Part shown: positions 17,289-25,436 of the stretch, piece after piece
Layout: every line of letters begins with the position of its first letter
Numbering within the stretch: position 1 is the stretch's first letter
Source of the DNA: Planctomycetia bacterium
GTDB taxonomy: Bacteria; Planctomycetota; UBA8108; SXIK01
Assembly: GCA_005772855.1 (NCBI GenBank)
Contig: SXIK01000128.1
Coordinates: 1 to 35,048 of the forward strand
DNA length: 35,048 nt
Reading direction: 5' to 3'
Notes under the pieces: generated by a model
Database searches by the model: none
Told to the model about the DNA's origin: nothing
What the model saw: the letters and a program-made list of their open reading frames with translations, nothing else
Program-made: the position numbers and the translations under genes

Positions 17289-17863
17289 TACGGCACTTCC
17301 TTCGCGATGCGGAGAAAATTGTGGAGCAAGGTTTTCCCGTCCTGAGTCAGGATCGACTCCGGGTGGAACTGTACGCCAAAGGTCGCGTGCTCCCTGTGGC
17401 GCAAGCCCATCACGATCCCCTCGTCCGTCCTTGCAGTCACGCGAAGCTCCCGGGGCAGACCCTCGGGCTCGACAACGAGCGAATGATAGCGCCCAACGCG
17501 CAGCGGGTTCGCGAGCCCGGCAAAGACCTCGCTCGAGTCATGCCGCACAAGGCTCGACTTGCCGTGGAGCGGCGTGGTGCGGCCGATCTTGCCCCCAAAC
17601 GCCGCTCCGAGCGCCTGATGCCCCAAACAGACGCCCAGAATCGGGATCAGGCCCGAAAGCTCACGAATCACGGCCATTGAAACTCCGGCGTCAAAGGGTG
17701 TTCCAGGACCCGGCGAAATGATGATCCCGCGGGGTGACCGCTCACGGATCTGGGCCGGCTGGATGGCATCATTTCTGAAAACGATGGGCTCGGCACCCAG
17801 CTCCCCCACGAACTGGACGAGGTTGTAGGTGAATGAGTCGTAGTTGTCGATCACGAAAATCAT
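17288..17863 (-). CDS. trpG: Anthranilate synthase glutamine amidotransferase subunit TrpG
   Basis: A 191-residue class I glutamine amidotransferase. The nucleophile elbow is GVCLGHQALG, the oxyanion motif is PGPGTPFDAG, and the His/Glu pair is in VQFHPESILT. It supplies ammonia to TrpE and may also serve PabB, as this subunit often does, because no separate pabA is seen. It begins with an ATGA overlap on trpE and runs directly into trpD. Confidence 0.95.
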   Translation of the reverse strand: MIFVIDNYDSFTYNLVQFVGELGAEPIVFRNDAIQPAQIRERSPRGIIISPGPGTPFDAGVSMAVIRELSGLIPILGVCLGHQALGAAFGGKIGRTTPLHGKSSLVRHDSSEVFAGLANPLRVGRYHSLVVEPEGLPRELRVTARTDEGIVMGLRHREHATFGVQFHPESILTQDGKTLLHNFLRIAKEVP

Positions 17864-19365
17864 CGCTCGCTCCTCATCTCGGCGAGGCGGATGGCGTCAT
17901 ACATTGCCGAGGCCTTGTGGATCGTCTCGAAGTACTCCTGCTCCGGCACGGAGTCGGAGACTATCCCGGCGCCCGCTTGAAGCGTCGCAACGCCCTTGTG
18001 AATGAGCAGCGTGCGAATCGCGATGCACGTGTCAAGATTGCCGGCGTAGTCAAGGTAACCGACGGCACCGGCGTAGGTGCCACGGCGGGTTGGCTCGAGC
18101 GCATCGATGATCTCCATCGCCCGTATCTTCGGGGCTCCGGAGACCGTACCGGCCGGGAAGCAGGCGCAGAAGGCGTCCATCGCCGTCAGATTGTCCCGAA
18201 TCTCTCCCTCGACCTCGCTCACGATGTGCATGACATGCGAATAGCGCTCGATCGCTTCCAGCCTCGAGACTTTCACCGTGCCGAACTTGGCGACACGGCC
18301 GATGTCGTTGCGTCCGAGGTCGACCAGCATGCGATGCTCCGCAAGCTCCTTCTCGTCGCTTGCCAGCTCCTCGGCAAGCGCCCTGTCCTCTGCGAAATCG
18401 ACGCCGCGACGGCGAGTGCCAGCGATCGGGCATACCATGGCGCGACGGTTCTGCACACGCACCATCGTCTCTGGTGAGGATCCAAGAAGAGCTGTCCCCT
18501 CCCATTGGAGGAAAAACAGGTACGGTGACGGGTTCAGCGCCCGCAGGGCACGGTAGATGTCGAACGGATCGACTCGCACGGTCCGCTGGAATCTCTGGGA
18601 AAGCACGATCTGAAAAACGTCACCAGCGAGGATGTGCTCCTTCGCCAGCAGGACAGCCTCCTCAAAGCCCCGGCGAGTGAAATTGCTCGCCATGCCGTCG
18701 GCTACCGAGGCACGAGGGAGAGGCGTCAGCGTCTGCGGGATTTCAAGGTGCGGCAAGGGCCGCTGCAACGAATGCTGGAGGTCGTCGAGACGCTGCTGCG
18801 CACTGGCATGGGTGGACTCGAGCGTGCCCCGATCGACGCCGTCCCTCTCGACACGAACATTGGCGATGAGAAACAGGCGATGCTTCGCATGGTCGAAGGC
18901 CACGAGGTTGTCGTAGAAGTGGAACTGCGCGTCGGGAAGACTCGCCTCAAGGGGATGCCGATCGGGGATGCGCTCGAGCCAGCGAATTCCGTCGTACCCA
19001 ACGTAGCCGACAGCACCACCCGTCAAGGGAGGAAGACCTGGAACGTGGGCCGCCTTGAGAGCGCTGACACGATTCAAGAGCGCTGCGAAGAAGCCTCCTT
19101 CGAGGCGTTCGACGCGGCCGTCGCGCTCCAGGATGACGTCCCCCCCCGCTGAGGCGCTTAGCTTCTCGGCAGGGCCTCGAGCGAGAAACGAATACCGACC
19201 CAGCCGGTCGCCGCCCTCGACGCTCTCGAGCAGAAACGCGGGTTCGTCGTGCCGCCGAAGCCGCAAGAACGCGGTCACGGGAGTCAGGGTGTCGGCGCTT
19301 AGCTCCCGGTAAACGGGTACGATGGCGCCACCCTTTGCCAGGCTCAGAAACTCTTCAAATTGCAA
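17860..19365 (-). CDS. trpE: Anthranilate synthase component I TrpE
   Basis: A 501-residue chorismate-using enzyme of the TrpE/PabB/MenF fold and the committed step to tryptophan. C-terminal motifs include PIAGTRRRG, HRMLVDLGRNDIGRV and FPAGTVSGAPKIRAMEII. The N-terminal domain carries LLESVEGGDRLGRYSFLA, the region where tryptophan feedback inhibition acts in this family. The start is TTG at 19365 (reads QFEEFLSLAKGG), with a GAGAG stretch about seven bases upstream. The alignment pattern of short N-termini in TrpE supports it. It is first in the trpEGDCF operon and has its own promoter (19582-19610). Confidence 0.95.
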   Translation of the reverse strand: MQFEEFLSLAKGGAIVPVYRELSADTLTPVTAFLRLRRHDEPAFLLESVEGGDRLGRYSFLARGPAEKLSASAGGDVILERDGRVERLEGGFFAALLNRVSALKAAHVPGLPPLTGGAVGYVGYDGIRWLERIPDRHPLEASLPDAQFHFYDNLVAFDHAKHRLFLIANVRVERDGVDRGTLESTHASAQQRLDDLQHSLQRPLPHLEIPQTLTPLPRASVADGMASNFTRRGFEEAVLLAKEHILAGDVFQIVLSQRFQRTVRVDPFDIYRALRALNPSPYLFFLQWEGTALLGSSPETMVRVQNRRAMVCPIAGTRRRGVDFAEDRALAEELASDEKELAEHRMLVDLGRNDIGRVAKFGTVKVSRLEAIERYSHVMHIVSEVEGEIRDNLTAMDAFCACFPAGTVSGAPKIRAMEIIDALEPTRRGTYAGAVGYLDYAGNLDTCIAIRTLLIHKGVATLQAGAGIVSDSVPEQEYFETIHKASAMYDAIRLAEMRSER

Positions 19366-19574
19366 GGATCACTCTCAGTCTCAAGTCCACAAGGAAACCT
19401 CCCGTGGGCGAGGAGACTCCGAGCGCATCCGTCGACACGAAAACCGGGGTCAGACCACCCGTGGAAGTCGCCCGGAGCACAACCCGGCGAGACCAAGTGA
19501 GAAGACATGCAGGGTTCTCGGGATCAATGCGCTGACTCCTGGCCGTGGGAGGCCCTCAACTCGGGGCTTCCTGT

Positions 19575-19600
19575 GGGGTCGAGTATGCGATTTCGACCCC
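19575..19600. promoter_or_regulatory. Dyad over the trp promoter, candidate operator
   Basis: GGGGTCGA (19575-19582) and TCGACCCC (19593-19600) form a perfect 8-bp inverted repeat with a 10-bp centre. It covers the spacer, the -10 box and the probable start site of the trp promoter, which is where a repressor would bind. It does not look like the E. coli TrpR operator. It could also form a hairpin after the upstream flavoprotein gene, but no T-run follows. Confidence 0.5.
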
Positions 19601-19610
19601 GCTCTGTCAA
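19582..19610 (-). promoter_or_regulatory. Strong sigma-70-type promoter of the trp operon
   Basis: On the minus strand a perfect -35 box TTGACA (19610-19605) and a -10 box CATACT (19587-19582, four of six) are separated by exactly 17 bases. The -35 box overlaps the stop of the upstream flavoprotein gene. Transcription would begin near 19575, giving a leader of about 210 nt before trpE. Confidence 0.65.
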
Positions 19611-20893
19611 CTGGAGGGAGCCCCGCGGCTCTCCTCCAGATTCGTGGCAGCTGCTTCGCCTGCCCTTCGACCGGTGACCCAGGCCCACAGAAAGTTGAAC
19701 CCGCCTATTCGGCCGACGACATCGAGGATCTCGCCCGCAAAGTAAAGACCCGGCACGATACGGCTCTCGAGCGTGCGCGGCGAGATCTCCTCCAGGGGTA
19801 CGCCTCCAGCCGTCACCTCGGCTGTCGCGTAGCCTTCACTGCCAGCGACCTCGAGCGAACATGCCGTGAGGTGGCGTACCAGCTGCTCCCGCTCTTCTCG
19901 ACGCAGTTCGCTGGTCGTGCGCATCCCGGGGACTCGGGCGAGCAACAGGAGCTGGTCGGCCAGCCTGCGGGGCAAATGCTCTCCGAGGAGAACCGCCACC
20001 GATCGCCTGCCCGGTTCGCGCAGGATCGCCCCCCAGTCCGGGGCGTTACTTCCAAGCCAGGCCGCCTCGATTCGCACCTGCTCTCCCCCAGACCCCGTCA
20101 CGTGCCGGCTGAGGTCGAGAACGACGGGACCGCTGAATCCCCGGTGAGTGAAGAGAAGATCCCCCTCACGTTCCTCCAGCATTCGACCGCCTCCTGTGGT
20201 CCGCAGTCGTACGGGCAACGAGATCCCCGAGAGCTCGCGCCAGCGAGGGTCCACCGCCAGGAGCGGCACCAGCGCTGGATGAAGGCTTCGAACCGCGTGA
20301 CCCAGTGAGCGAGCCATCTCAAGACCGTGGCCGTCGCTTCCCGTCCTGGGCAGGGAGAGCCCGCCAGTCGCGAGGATGAGCCGCCCGCAGGCCATCGGCG
20401 ATCCGGCGGGGAATCCCAACCGAAACAATCTCCTCTTGTCCACCAGGAGGCTCTCGATCCTCTGGACGCTTCGCCCGCCAAGGATCGTCACGCCCCTGCG
20501 TTGGCACTCCTTCAAGAGCGCCGCAACGACGTCTTGCGAGCGGTCGCTTGAAGGGAATACTTTTCCGTTCGGCTCCACCTTCATGGAAATCCGGAGCTCC
20601 TCCTCGAAGAACCGCCTCACCTCATGGAGCGGCCAGGAGAAAAGCAAGTTCCGCATCGTGTTGCGTGAGCCGCTGGTCGCGTAGTCGCCGAGCTCGGCAC
20701 GCGAGGGCAAGATGTTGCACCTTCCGCCCCCACTCACGCGGATTTTCGCCCCCGGCACGGGACGCGTCTCGAGGGCAACGACTCTCGCGCCGGTGCGGGC
20801 CGCAAAGATCGCGGCAAGAAGCCCCGCAGCGCCAGCCCCAATGACGGCGACAGGCCAGGGCGGCTCGGGGAGCACTGGGGGGGGATCGCTCAC
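19607..20893 (-). CDS. HI0933/YhiN (BaiN-like) family FAD-dependent flavoprotein
   Basis: A 428-residue flavoprotein. The N-terminal dinucleotide fold is AVIGAGAAGLLAAIFAA, followed by the family signatures VSGGGRCN, LPRTGSDGHG and, at the C-terminus, FAGEILDVVGRIGGFNFLWAW. The family has a known fold, but its physiological reaction is unclear for most members; the BaiN name should not be taken as bile-acid metabolism here. It starts at GTG 20893, which overlaps the epmA stop by four bases (GTGA), so it is co-translated with the EF-P modification gene. The link to EF-P is positional only. Confidence 0.92.
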   Translation of the reverse strand: MSDPPPVLPEPPWPVAVIGAGAAGLLAAIFAARTGARVVALETRPVPGAKIRVSGGGRCNILPSRAELGDYATSGSRNTMRNLLFSWPLHEVRRFFEEELRISMKVEPNGKVFPSSDRSQDVVAALLKECQRRGVTILGGRSVQRIESLLVDKRRLFRLGFPAGSPMACGRLILATGGLSLPRTGSDGHGLEMARSLGHAVRSLHPALVPLLAVDPRWRELSGISLPVRLRTTGGGRMLEEREGDLLFTHRGFSGPVVLDLSRHVTGSGGEQVRIEAAWLGSNAPDWGAILREPGRRSVAVLLGEHLPRRLADQLLLLARVPGMRTTSELRREEREQLVRHLTACSLEVAGSEGYATAEVTAGGVPLEEISPRTLESRIVPGLYFAGEILDVVGRIGGFNFLWAWVTGRRAGEAAATNLEESRGAPSS

Positions 20894-21894
20894 GCTCGAT
20901 CGATGGGGAACGCGATGACGTCGTCAATCGTGCTCGAGCCGAGCGCGAGCATCGCCACTCGGTCGAGCCCGACGGCCACCCCGGCGCAAGGAGGCAACCC
21001 GGCCTCGAGAGCCGCGAGGAACCGCAGATCCATCGGCAACTGCGCTTTCCCCATTTCCCTCCGTTTCCGATTGGCCTCGTGAAACCGCGCCTCCTGCTCC
21101 TTTGGATCGCACAGCTCGTGGTAGCCATTGGCAATCTCGACGCCATACACGTAGAGCTCGAATCGCTCGGCCACCGGAACGTCGTCAAGCCTCACGCGGG
21201 CAAGCGCGGCCTGCGACGGCGGGTAGTCCAGAAGAAAGGCAGGCCGATCGAAGCCAAGCGTGCCTTCAACCCGGGCCAGGAGGAGGAGATTGAGCCAGGC
21301 GTCCCGGTCCTCTGCCTCGAGACCCGGCAGCGGCGGCACGCCCTCGAGGCCAGCGATTCGGCAGAGGTCCGAGGCGGAGACCTTGTGAGGATCGAAGCCG
21401 AGCGCGTCGAGAAAAGCCTGGCGATAGGTCCAGCGGTCAAAACGGCCCTCTGGAATCCGAGGACCGCCCGGCGCGGAACGCAGGATTTCCCCGACAAGCG
21501 CCTCCACCTCGTCCATGAGCTGGTGGTGATCCCATCCCGGCCTGTACCACTCGAGAATGGTGAACTCGGGGTTGTGAAGGCGGCCCCGTTCTCCATCGCG
21601 AAAAGCTCGAGAGATCTGATAAATCGGCCCGGAGCCCGCGGCGAGCAAGCGCTTCATCGAATGCTCGCTCGAGGTCACGAGCCAGCGATCTAGCGGTCGC
21701 TGACTCCCCGGCGGATGGTAGCGAGCAAGGATCGGATCGAGGTGCTGGTCAACGGCTCCCGCCTCGCACAGGAGAGGCGTCTCCACCTCAAGTACGCCGC
21801 GTGCGGCGAAGAAGTTTCTTGTCTGCGCAAGGATTCGAGCTCGCACCCGCAGACTCTCAAAGCTCGCGCCAGGACGAAAGTCGTGCGATTCCAT
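20890..21894 (-). CDS. epmA: EF-P lysyltransferase EpmA (PoxA/GenX/YjeA)
   Basis: A 334-residue class II aminoacyl-tRNA-synthetase paralogue that activates (R)-beta-lysine and attaches it to Lys34 of EF-P. It has the lysyl-tRNA-synthetase catalytic core but no anticodon-binding domain, as expected for EpmA. Motif 2 lies in ISRAFRDGERGRLHNPEFT, followed by ILEWYRPG. The substrate pocket segment is GVEIANGYHELCD, and motif 3 is GVAVGLDRVAML. It begins RARILAQTRNFFAARGVLEVE, close to E. coli EpmA. It lies 47 bp after efp and overlaps the flavoprotein gene by four bases. The divergent epmB completes the pathway. Confidence 0.95.
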   Translation of the reverse strand: MESHDFRPGASFESLRVRARILAQTRNFFAARGVLEVETPLLCEAGAVDQHLDPILARYHPPGSQRPLDRWLVTSSEHSMKRLLAAGSGPIYQISRAFRDGERGRLHNPEFTILEWYRPGWDHHQLMDEVEALVGEILRSAPGGPRIPEGRFDRWTYRQAFLDALGFDPHKVSASDLCRIAGLEGVPPLPGLEAEDRDAWLNLLLLARVEGTLGFDRPAFLLDYPPSQAALARVRLDDVPVAERFELYVYGVEIANGYHELCDPKEQEARFHEANRKRREMGKAQLPMDLRFLAALEAGLPPCAGVAVGLDRVAMLALGSSTIDDVIAFPIDRA

Positions 21895-21941
21895 CTAGGG
21901 CCTATCCCACCTCGACACCAGTGGGCGCCGAGGTCTTGACC

Positions 21942-22514
21942 TCAGGACTTACTGACTCGCTCCAGGTACTCACCTGTCTGCGTATTAATCTTTACGACAT
22001 CGCCAATATTGATGAAGGCAGGAACGAATACGTCCGCGCCCGTCTCAAGCTTGGCCGGCTTCTGCACGTTCGTGGCCGTGTTGCCGCGAGCCGCGGGCTC
22101 CGTGTACTCGACCTTCAACTCCACGTTCTTGGGAGCATCGACCGAGATGGGCTTGCCGTTCCAGAACGTGACTTCGACGTTCATGCCGTCCTTGAGCCAC
22201 TTGTGGACGTCCCCCAGAAACTCCTTGTCGATGGAGTACTGCTCAAACGACTCGGAGTTCATGAAGAACCAGTTGCGCGAGTCGTTGTAGAGGTACTGGA
22301 CGGCGTGCTCCTCGACCTCGGCAGCGTCGATGGAATCACCGCTCCGGTAGTTGCGGTCGATGACGTTCCCCCGGAGCATATTCTTGAGGCGGGTCCTGTA
22401 AACGGCCTGCCCCTTGCCGGGCTTCATGAACTCCATGTCGACCATGAGGTAGGGCTCATTGTCGATGACGACCTTCAAGCCCTTCCTGAACTCGCTCGTG
22501 TTGTAGTTTGCCAT
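21942..22514 (-). CDS. efp: Elongation factor P
   Basis: A 190-residue three-domain factor that binds ribosomes stalled at polyproline stretches and restores peptide-bond formation. The modifiable loop reads FMKPGKGQA and places a lysine exactly at position 34, the residue beta-lysylated by EpmA. The C-terminal domain ends GDVVKINTQTGEYLERV, as expected. It is first in the efp-epmA-flavoprotein series. AGAGG lies very close to the ATG. The promoter must lie within the ~50 bp shared with the divergent epmB or inside the epmB 5' end. No EpmC-like hydroxylase is visible, as in most bacteria outside Enterobacterales. Confidence 0.97.
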   Translation of the reverse strand: MANYNTSEFRKGLKVVIDNEPYLMVDMEFMKPGKGQAVYRTRLKNMLRGNVIDRNYRSGDSIDAAEVEEHAVQYLYNDSRNWFFMNSESFEQYSIDKEFLGDVHKWLKDGMNVEVTFWNGKPISVDAPKNVELKVEYTEPAARGNTATNVQKPAKLETGADVFVPAFINIGDVVKINTQTGEYLERVSKS

Positions 22515-22554
22515 ACCTCTACCGATCGAAAAATGGGTCTCGCACGTGGAAAAA

Positions 22555-22560
22555 AGAGGA
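22555..22560 (+). promoter_or_regulatory. Ribosome-binding site choosing the epmB start
   Basis: AGAGGA at 22555-22560 is four bases before the in-frame GTG at 22565. The longer frame beginning at 22508 would overlap the efp start codon on the opposite strand, and its extra 19 residues have no EpmB counterpart. Confidence 0.55.
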
Positions 22561-22564
22561 TGTA

Positions 22565-23596
22565 GTGTATCCTGTAGTGGCCGAGATTACAGAGGTTTTT
22601 ACCGCGGGGCGCAGTGCAGCGACAGCCTGGAAGATGGCTCTGGCGGGGGCAGTACGCGACCCCGACGAGCTCGTGGACCTTCTCGAGCTTCCCCCGGAAA
22701 CGCGCGAGGGCGCCCGGCGCTCCTCCAGACGTTTCCCGTTGGTCGTGCCCCGGGGCTTTATCGGACGCATGCGACGCGGGGACCCGCGCGATCCCCTCTT
22801 GCGGCAGGTCCTTCCGATCGGCGAGGAGGAGGAGGAAGCCGAGGGTTTTGTCGCCGACCCGGTCGGCGACCGTCGGGCCACAGTCCTCCCGGGTCTAATT
22901 CAAAAGTATGAGGGACGGGCCCTCCTTGTCCTCTCCAACGCGTGCGCCGTCAACTGCCGATACTGCTTCCGGCGGGAGTTCCCCTACCACGAGACGCCTC
23001 GCGGGTTCACCGCGTGGGAACCTGCCATCAGACAAATTGCCAGCGACCCAAGCCTGAACGAGGTGATTCTGAGCGGGGGCGACCCACTCGTCCTGAGCGA
23101 TGCGCCGCTCGAGCGCCTCGCGGTGGCGCTCGCCGATATCCCCCACCTCAAACGCCTGCGGGTGCATACTCGCCTGCCAATCGTGATCCCGGAGCGTGTG
23201 ACCGAGGACTTGATCGGTTGGCTGCGGGGAACGCGGCTGACGCCGGTCGTCGTGGTGCACGCAAACCACCCCGCAGAGCTTGACGAAAACTGTGGCCGGG
23301 CCCTCGAGCGCCTGGTGGAGGCCGGCCTTCCCGTCCTCAACCAGGCGGTGCTCCTGCGGGGCGTGAACGACGAGGCCGACACGCTCGCTCGCCTCTGCGA
23401 AAAGCTGCTCGAGCATCGCGTCCTGCCGTACTACCTGCACCAGCTCGATCCGGTACGTGGATCGGCACATTTCCATGTGGCCGAGTCGCGGGGGCTCGAG
23501 ATCCTGGCGGACCTTCGCCGCCGACTGCCGGGCTACGCCGTCCCGCGGTATGTCCGGGAGACCCCGGGCGCCCCGAGCAAGGTCGAGATCGGCTGA
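22565..23596 (+). CDS. epmB: EF-P (R)-beta-lysine-forming aminomutase EpmB (KamA-like radical SAM)
   Basis: A 343-residue radical-SAM, PLP-dependent lysine 2,3-aminomutase paralogue that makes (R)-beta-lysine for EpmA. The CxxxCxxC cluster motif is CAVNCRYCFRREFPY (C127, C131 and C134 from the chosen start; E. coli uses C120/C124/C127). The substrate stretch is LSGGDPLVLSD, and the probable PLP lysine is in the C-terminal GAPSK. The N-terminus has the EpmB-type DPDELVDLLEL and DPRDPLLRQVLP segments. The length equals E. coli EpmB (342). GTG 22565 is preferred on its ribosome-binding site; GTG 22577 is possible. It is divergent from efp, with which it shares a short promoter region. Confidence 0.94.
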   Translation: MYPVVAEITEVFTAGRSAATAWKMALAGAVRDPDELVDLLELPPETREGARRSSRRFPLVVPRGFIGRMRRGDPRDPLLRQVLPIGEEEEEAEGFVADPVGDRRATVLPGLIQKYEGRALLVLSNACAVNCRYCFRREFPYHETPRGFTAWEPAIRQIASDPSLNEVILSGGDPLVLSDAPLERLAVALADIPHLKRLRVHTRLPIVIPERVTEDLIGWLRGTRLTPVVVVHANHPAELDENCGRALERLVEAGLPVLNQAVLLRGVNDEADTLARLCEKLLEHRVLPYYLHQLDPVRGSAHFHVAESRGLEILADLRRRLPGYAVPRYVRETPGAPSKVEIG

Positions 23597-23762
23597 TGGG
23601 CCGGCGATTCTCCCTCGAGGTTGGCCAACTCTGTCTCGGCTCGCAGCCACCAGCAATCTCGCCGAATCGGCTGCTACCAGTTTATTGCGGACTTCCAATG
23701 CGTTATTTTGCTTCACTTGTGACGTTGGCCTGACTTCTCGTGATTCGACTCCAAAGGAACTT

Positions 23763-24752
23763 ATGCCGCGTATTTTAGTAGCTCCGAATGTGTATCGTGA
23801 TGGGCAGGGACCATGGCGTGCAGTGCTTGAGGCTGCCGGATTTGACATCGTGATTCCACCTGTGGATTGCTCGCAACTCGACAGGACCTCTTTTCTGAGT
23901 CACCTGCGAGAAATCGACGGCACGCTTGCGAGCGTCGAACGTTATGACCGCGAAGTGTTCGCAGGCTCTCGTTTGCGAGCGGTCGCGCGCGTCGGGGTGG
24001 GATACGATGCCATCGATGTCGAGAGCGCGACGAAGCATGGCGTCGTCGTCACCATCACTCCGGGCACGAACGAGCACTCCGTCGCCGAGCAGGCCATCGC
24101 CCTCATCACCGCCGTGTTTCGCGATACGGCCCGGCGCGATCGCGAGATCCGTCAAGGCATCTGGCGCCGCACCTCTCCCCGTCGCCTGGCGGGAAACACC
24201 ATCGGACTGGTCGGGCTAGGAAGAATCGGAAAGGCCATGCTGCCCCGCTGTCAAGGACTCGGGCTGAAAGTGCTCGGCTACGATCCGTACGCCGATGTGT
24301 CGTTCGCGGCCAAGAACCATGTCGAGCTCGTTTCCTTCAACGAGTTGCTCGAGCGAGCGGAGATCGTCAGCCTCCACCTGCCGTGTACAGCCGAGACGAC
24401 GAACCTGATCAACGCGACGACTCTGGGACGGATGAAGCGAGGATCGGTGCTCATCAATACGTCGCGTGGCGGACTCGTGGATGAGGATGCGCTCGCCACG
24501 GCACTGGCCAGTGAACACTTGTTCGGAGCAGGGCTGGATGTTTGCAAGATCGAACCTCTGCCCGCGAACAGCCCCTTGAGGGCGTTCGACAACATCGTCT
24601 TCGCACCCCATGTGGGAGGGCTCGATCAGGACGCTCTGGATGCGATGGGAAGGCTTGCGGCGCAGTGCCTGGTCGATCTCTTTGCCGGCCGCTGGCCCGA
24701 ACCTTGCGTGGTGAATCCCGCGGTGAAATCTGCGTGGGAACGGAGAAGATGA
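23763..24752 (+). CDS. D-isomer-specific 2-hydroxyacid dehydrogenase
   Basis: A 329-residue NAD(P)-dependent dehydrogenase of the SerA/hydroxypyruvate-reductase superfamily. The Rossmann motif GLVGLGRIGKAM is followed by the acidic residue of LGYDPYAD that usually selects NAD. The catalytic residues are complete: Arg in NTSRGGLVDEDAL, Glu in CKIEPLP and His in APHVGGLDQDAL. It lacks the C-terminal ACT domain of long SerA enzymes, so it is a phosphoglycerate- or hydroxypyruvate-type short form, and the exact substrate cannot be told. ATG 23763 is preceded by AAAGGA at four bases. The frame extends upstream but reads unlike the family there. It has no close operon partner. Confidence 0.9.
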   Translation: MPRILVAPNVYRDGQGPWRAVLEAAGFDIVIPPVDCSQLDRTSFLSHLREIDGTLASVERYDREVFAGSRLRAVARVGVGYDAIDVESATKHGVVVTITPGTNEHSVAEQAIALITAVFRDTARRDREIRQGIWRRTSPRRLAGNTIGLVGLGRIGKAMLPRCQGLGLKVLGYDPYADVSFAAKNHVELVSFNELLERAEIVSLHLPCTAETTNLINATTLGRMKRGSVLINTSRGGLVDEDALATALASEHLFGAGLDVCKIEPLPANSPLRAFDNIVFAPHVGGLDQDALDAMGRLAAQCLVDLFAGRWPEPCVVNPAVKSAWERRR

Positions 24753-24931
24753 AACCGCTTCGGGAGGAGCCAGCCATATCGACGTCCCCATGTCCCCCTC
24801 CAACCAGCCCTGGCGGTGCTTGCACAACAGCGCCTCCCGCCGGTCGAGCAGCGTCTGGCACTCGATTTCCCATGATCGATTCGCCCGTGCGCACTCGTGG
24901 CACCGACTTTGCTGTTGGTTTCGCAAGGCCA

Positions 24932-24953
24932 GGGGCCTGCTGGAACAGGCCCC
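24932..24953. terminator. GC-rich hairpin downstream of the dehydrogenase
   Basis: A perfect 8-bp GGGGCCTG/CAGGCCCC stem with a six-base loop (CTGGAA). It lacks a T-run, so it could be a terminator needing Rho or a leader structure for the small frame that begins 22 bp later. Confidence 0.35.
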
Positions 24954-24975
24954 AAGTACAGGCCAGGGAGATTTC

Positions 24976-25170
24976 ATGAAGCCCGGAGATCCACCGAAGC
25001 AGCCGAAGAAAAGAAAACCACCCCCCAGGAACCCGAACCGCAAGGGCCATGAGGCTCCGCAGGTCGAGCGCTTTCACGAGGAGCACCACCAGCCGCCCAA
25101 CCACGTTGAGCAGCCAGAGCGTCACGGAGGGCACGAGCCTCCACATTCCGGCTCTCAAGGGGAGGGCTGA
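24976..25170 (+). CDS. Candidate 64-residue Pro/His/Lys-rich peptide
   Basis: ATG 24976 is preceded by a good AGGGAG ribosome-binding site at five bases and opens a 64-codon frame beginning MKPGDPPKQPKKRKPPP. It is extremely polar, with a His/Glu-rich second half (FHEEHHQPPNHVEQPERH). No domain is recognised. The composition may simply mirror a GC-rich spacer, and the opposite strand has an equally open hydrophobic frame, so only the ribosome-binding site argues for it. Confidence 0.28.
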   Translation: MKPGDPPKQPKKRKPPPRNPNRKGHEAPQVERFHEEHHQPPNHVEQPERHGGHEPPHSGSQGEG

Positions 25171-25407
25171 TCGAGCCCTGGCTCACGAGAAATACCGCGG
25201 CAGCGCGCAAAAATGTGCTGCGGTCCCGGGGCGGCCATGGTGTTGGGCCCACGAACCGCAACGGCGTGTAGCTAAAGGCCGCCACCTCCAGCCGCCGTGG
25301 GGTCTCGAGCAGATGGGCACCACGTTTCACGGGGAGGTGGTGCCGAGATTGAGCCCACTGGATTGACCTTACATGCTCCCGGGAGCTCTGAAGCGCGGCA
25401 AAAGTCC

Positions 25408-25436
25408 TTGAGAGTCCCGCCCAAACAGTCGATAAA
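25408..25436 (+). promoter_or_regulatory. Putative promoter of the M29 peptidase/symporter pair
   Basis: TTGAGA (25408-25413, five of six to the -35 consensus) and GATAAA (25431-25436, four of six to the -10) are exactly 17 bases apart and lie about 90 bp before the peptidase ATG. Confidence 0.5.

Noticed and set aside
19366-19575. Tryptophan attenuator leader peptide before trpE
   Set aside because: The best start in the leader opens a frame with only one Trp codon that continues towards trpE. No tandem Trp codons or classical terminator/antiterminator pair were seen.
22895-23848. 317-codon minus-strand frame across epmB
   Set aside because: epmB on the plus strand has all catalytic motifs; this frame is its shadow.
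24216-25158. Minus-strand frames that are Cys-rich (24216-25043) or hydrophobic (24454-25158)
   Set aside because: The parts in the gene-free region look slightly protein-like, but both frames run hundreds of bases into the antisense of the dehydrogenase. Neither has a credible start with a ribosome-binding site.
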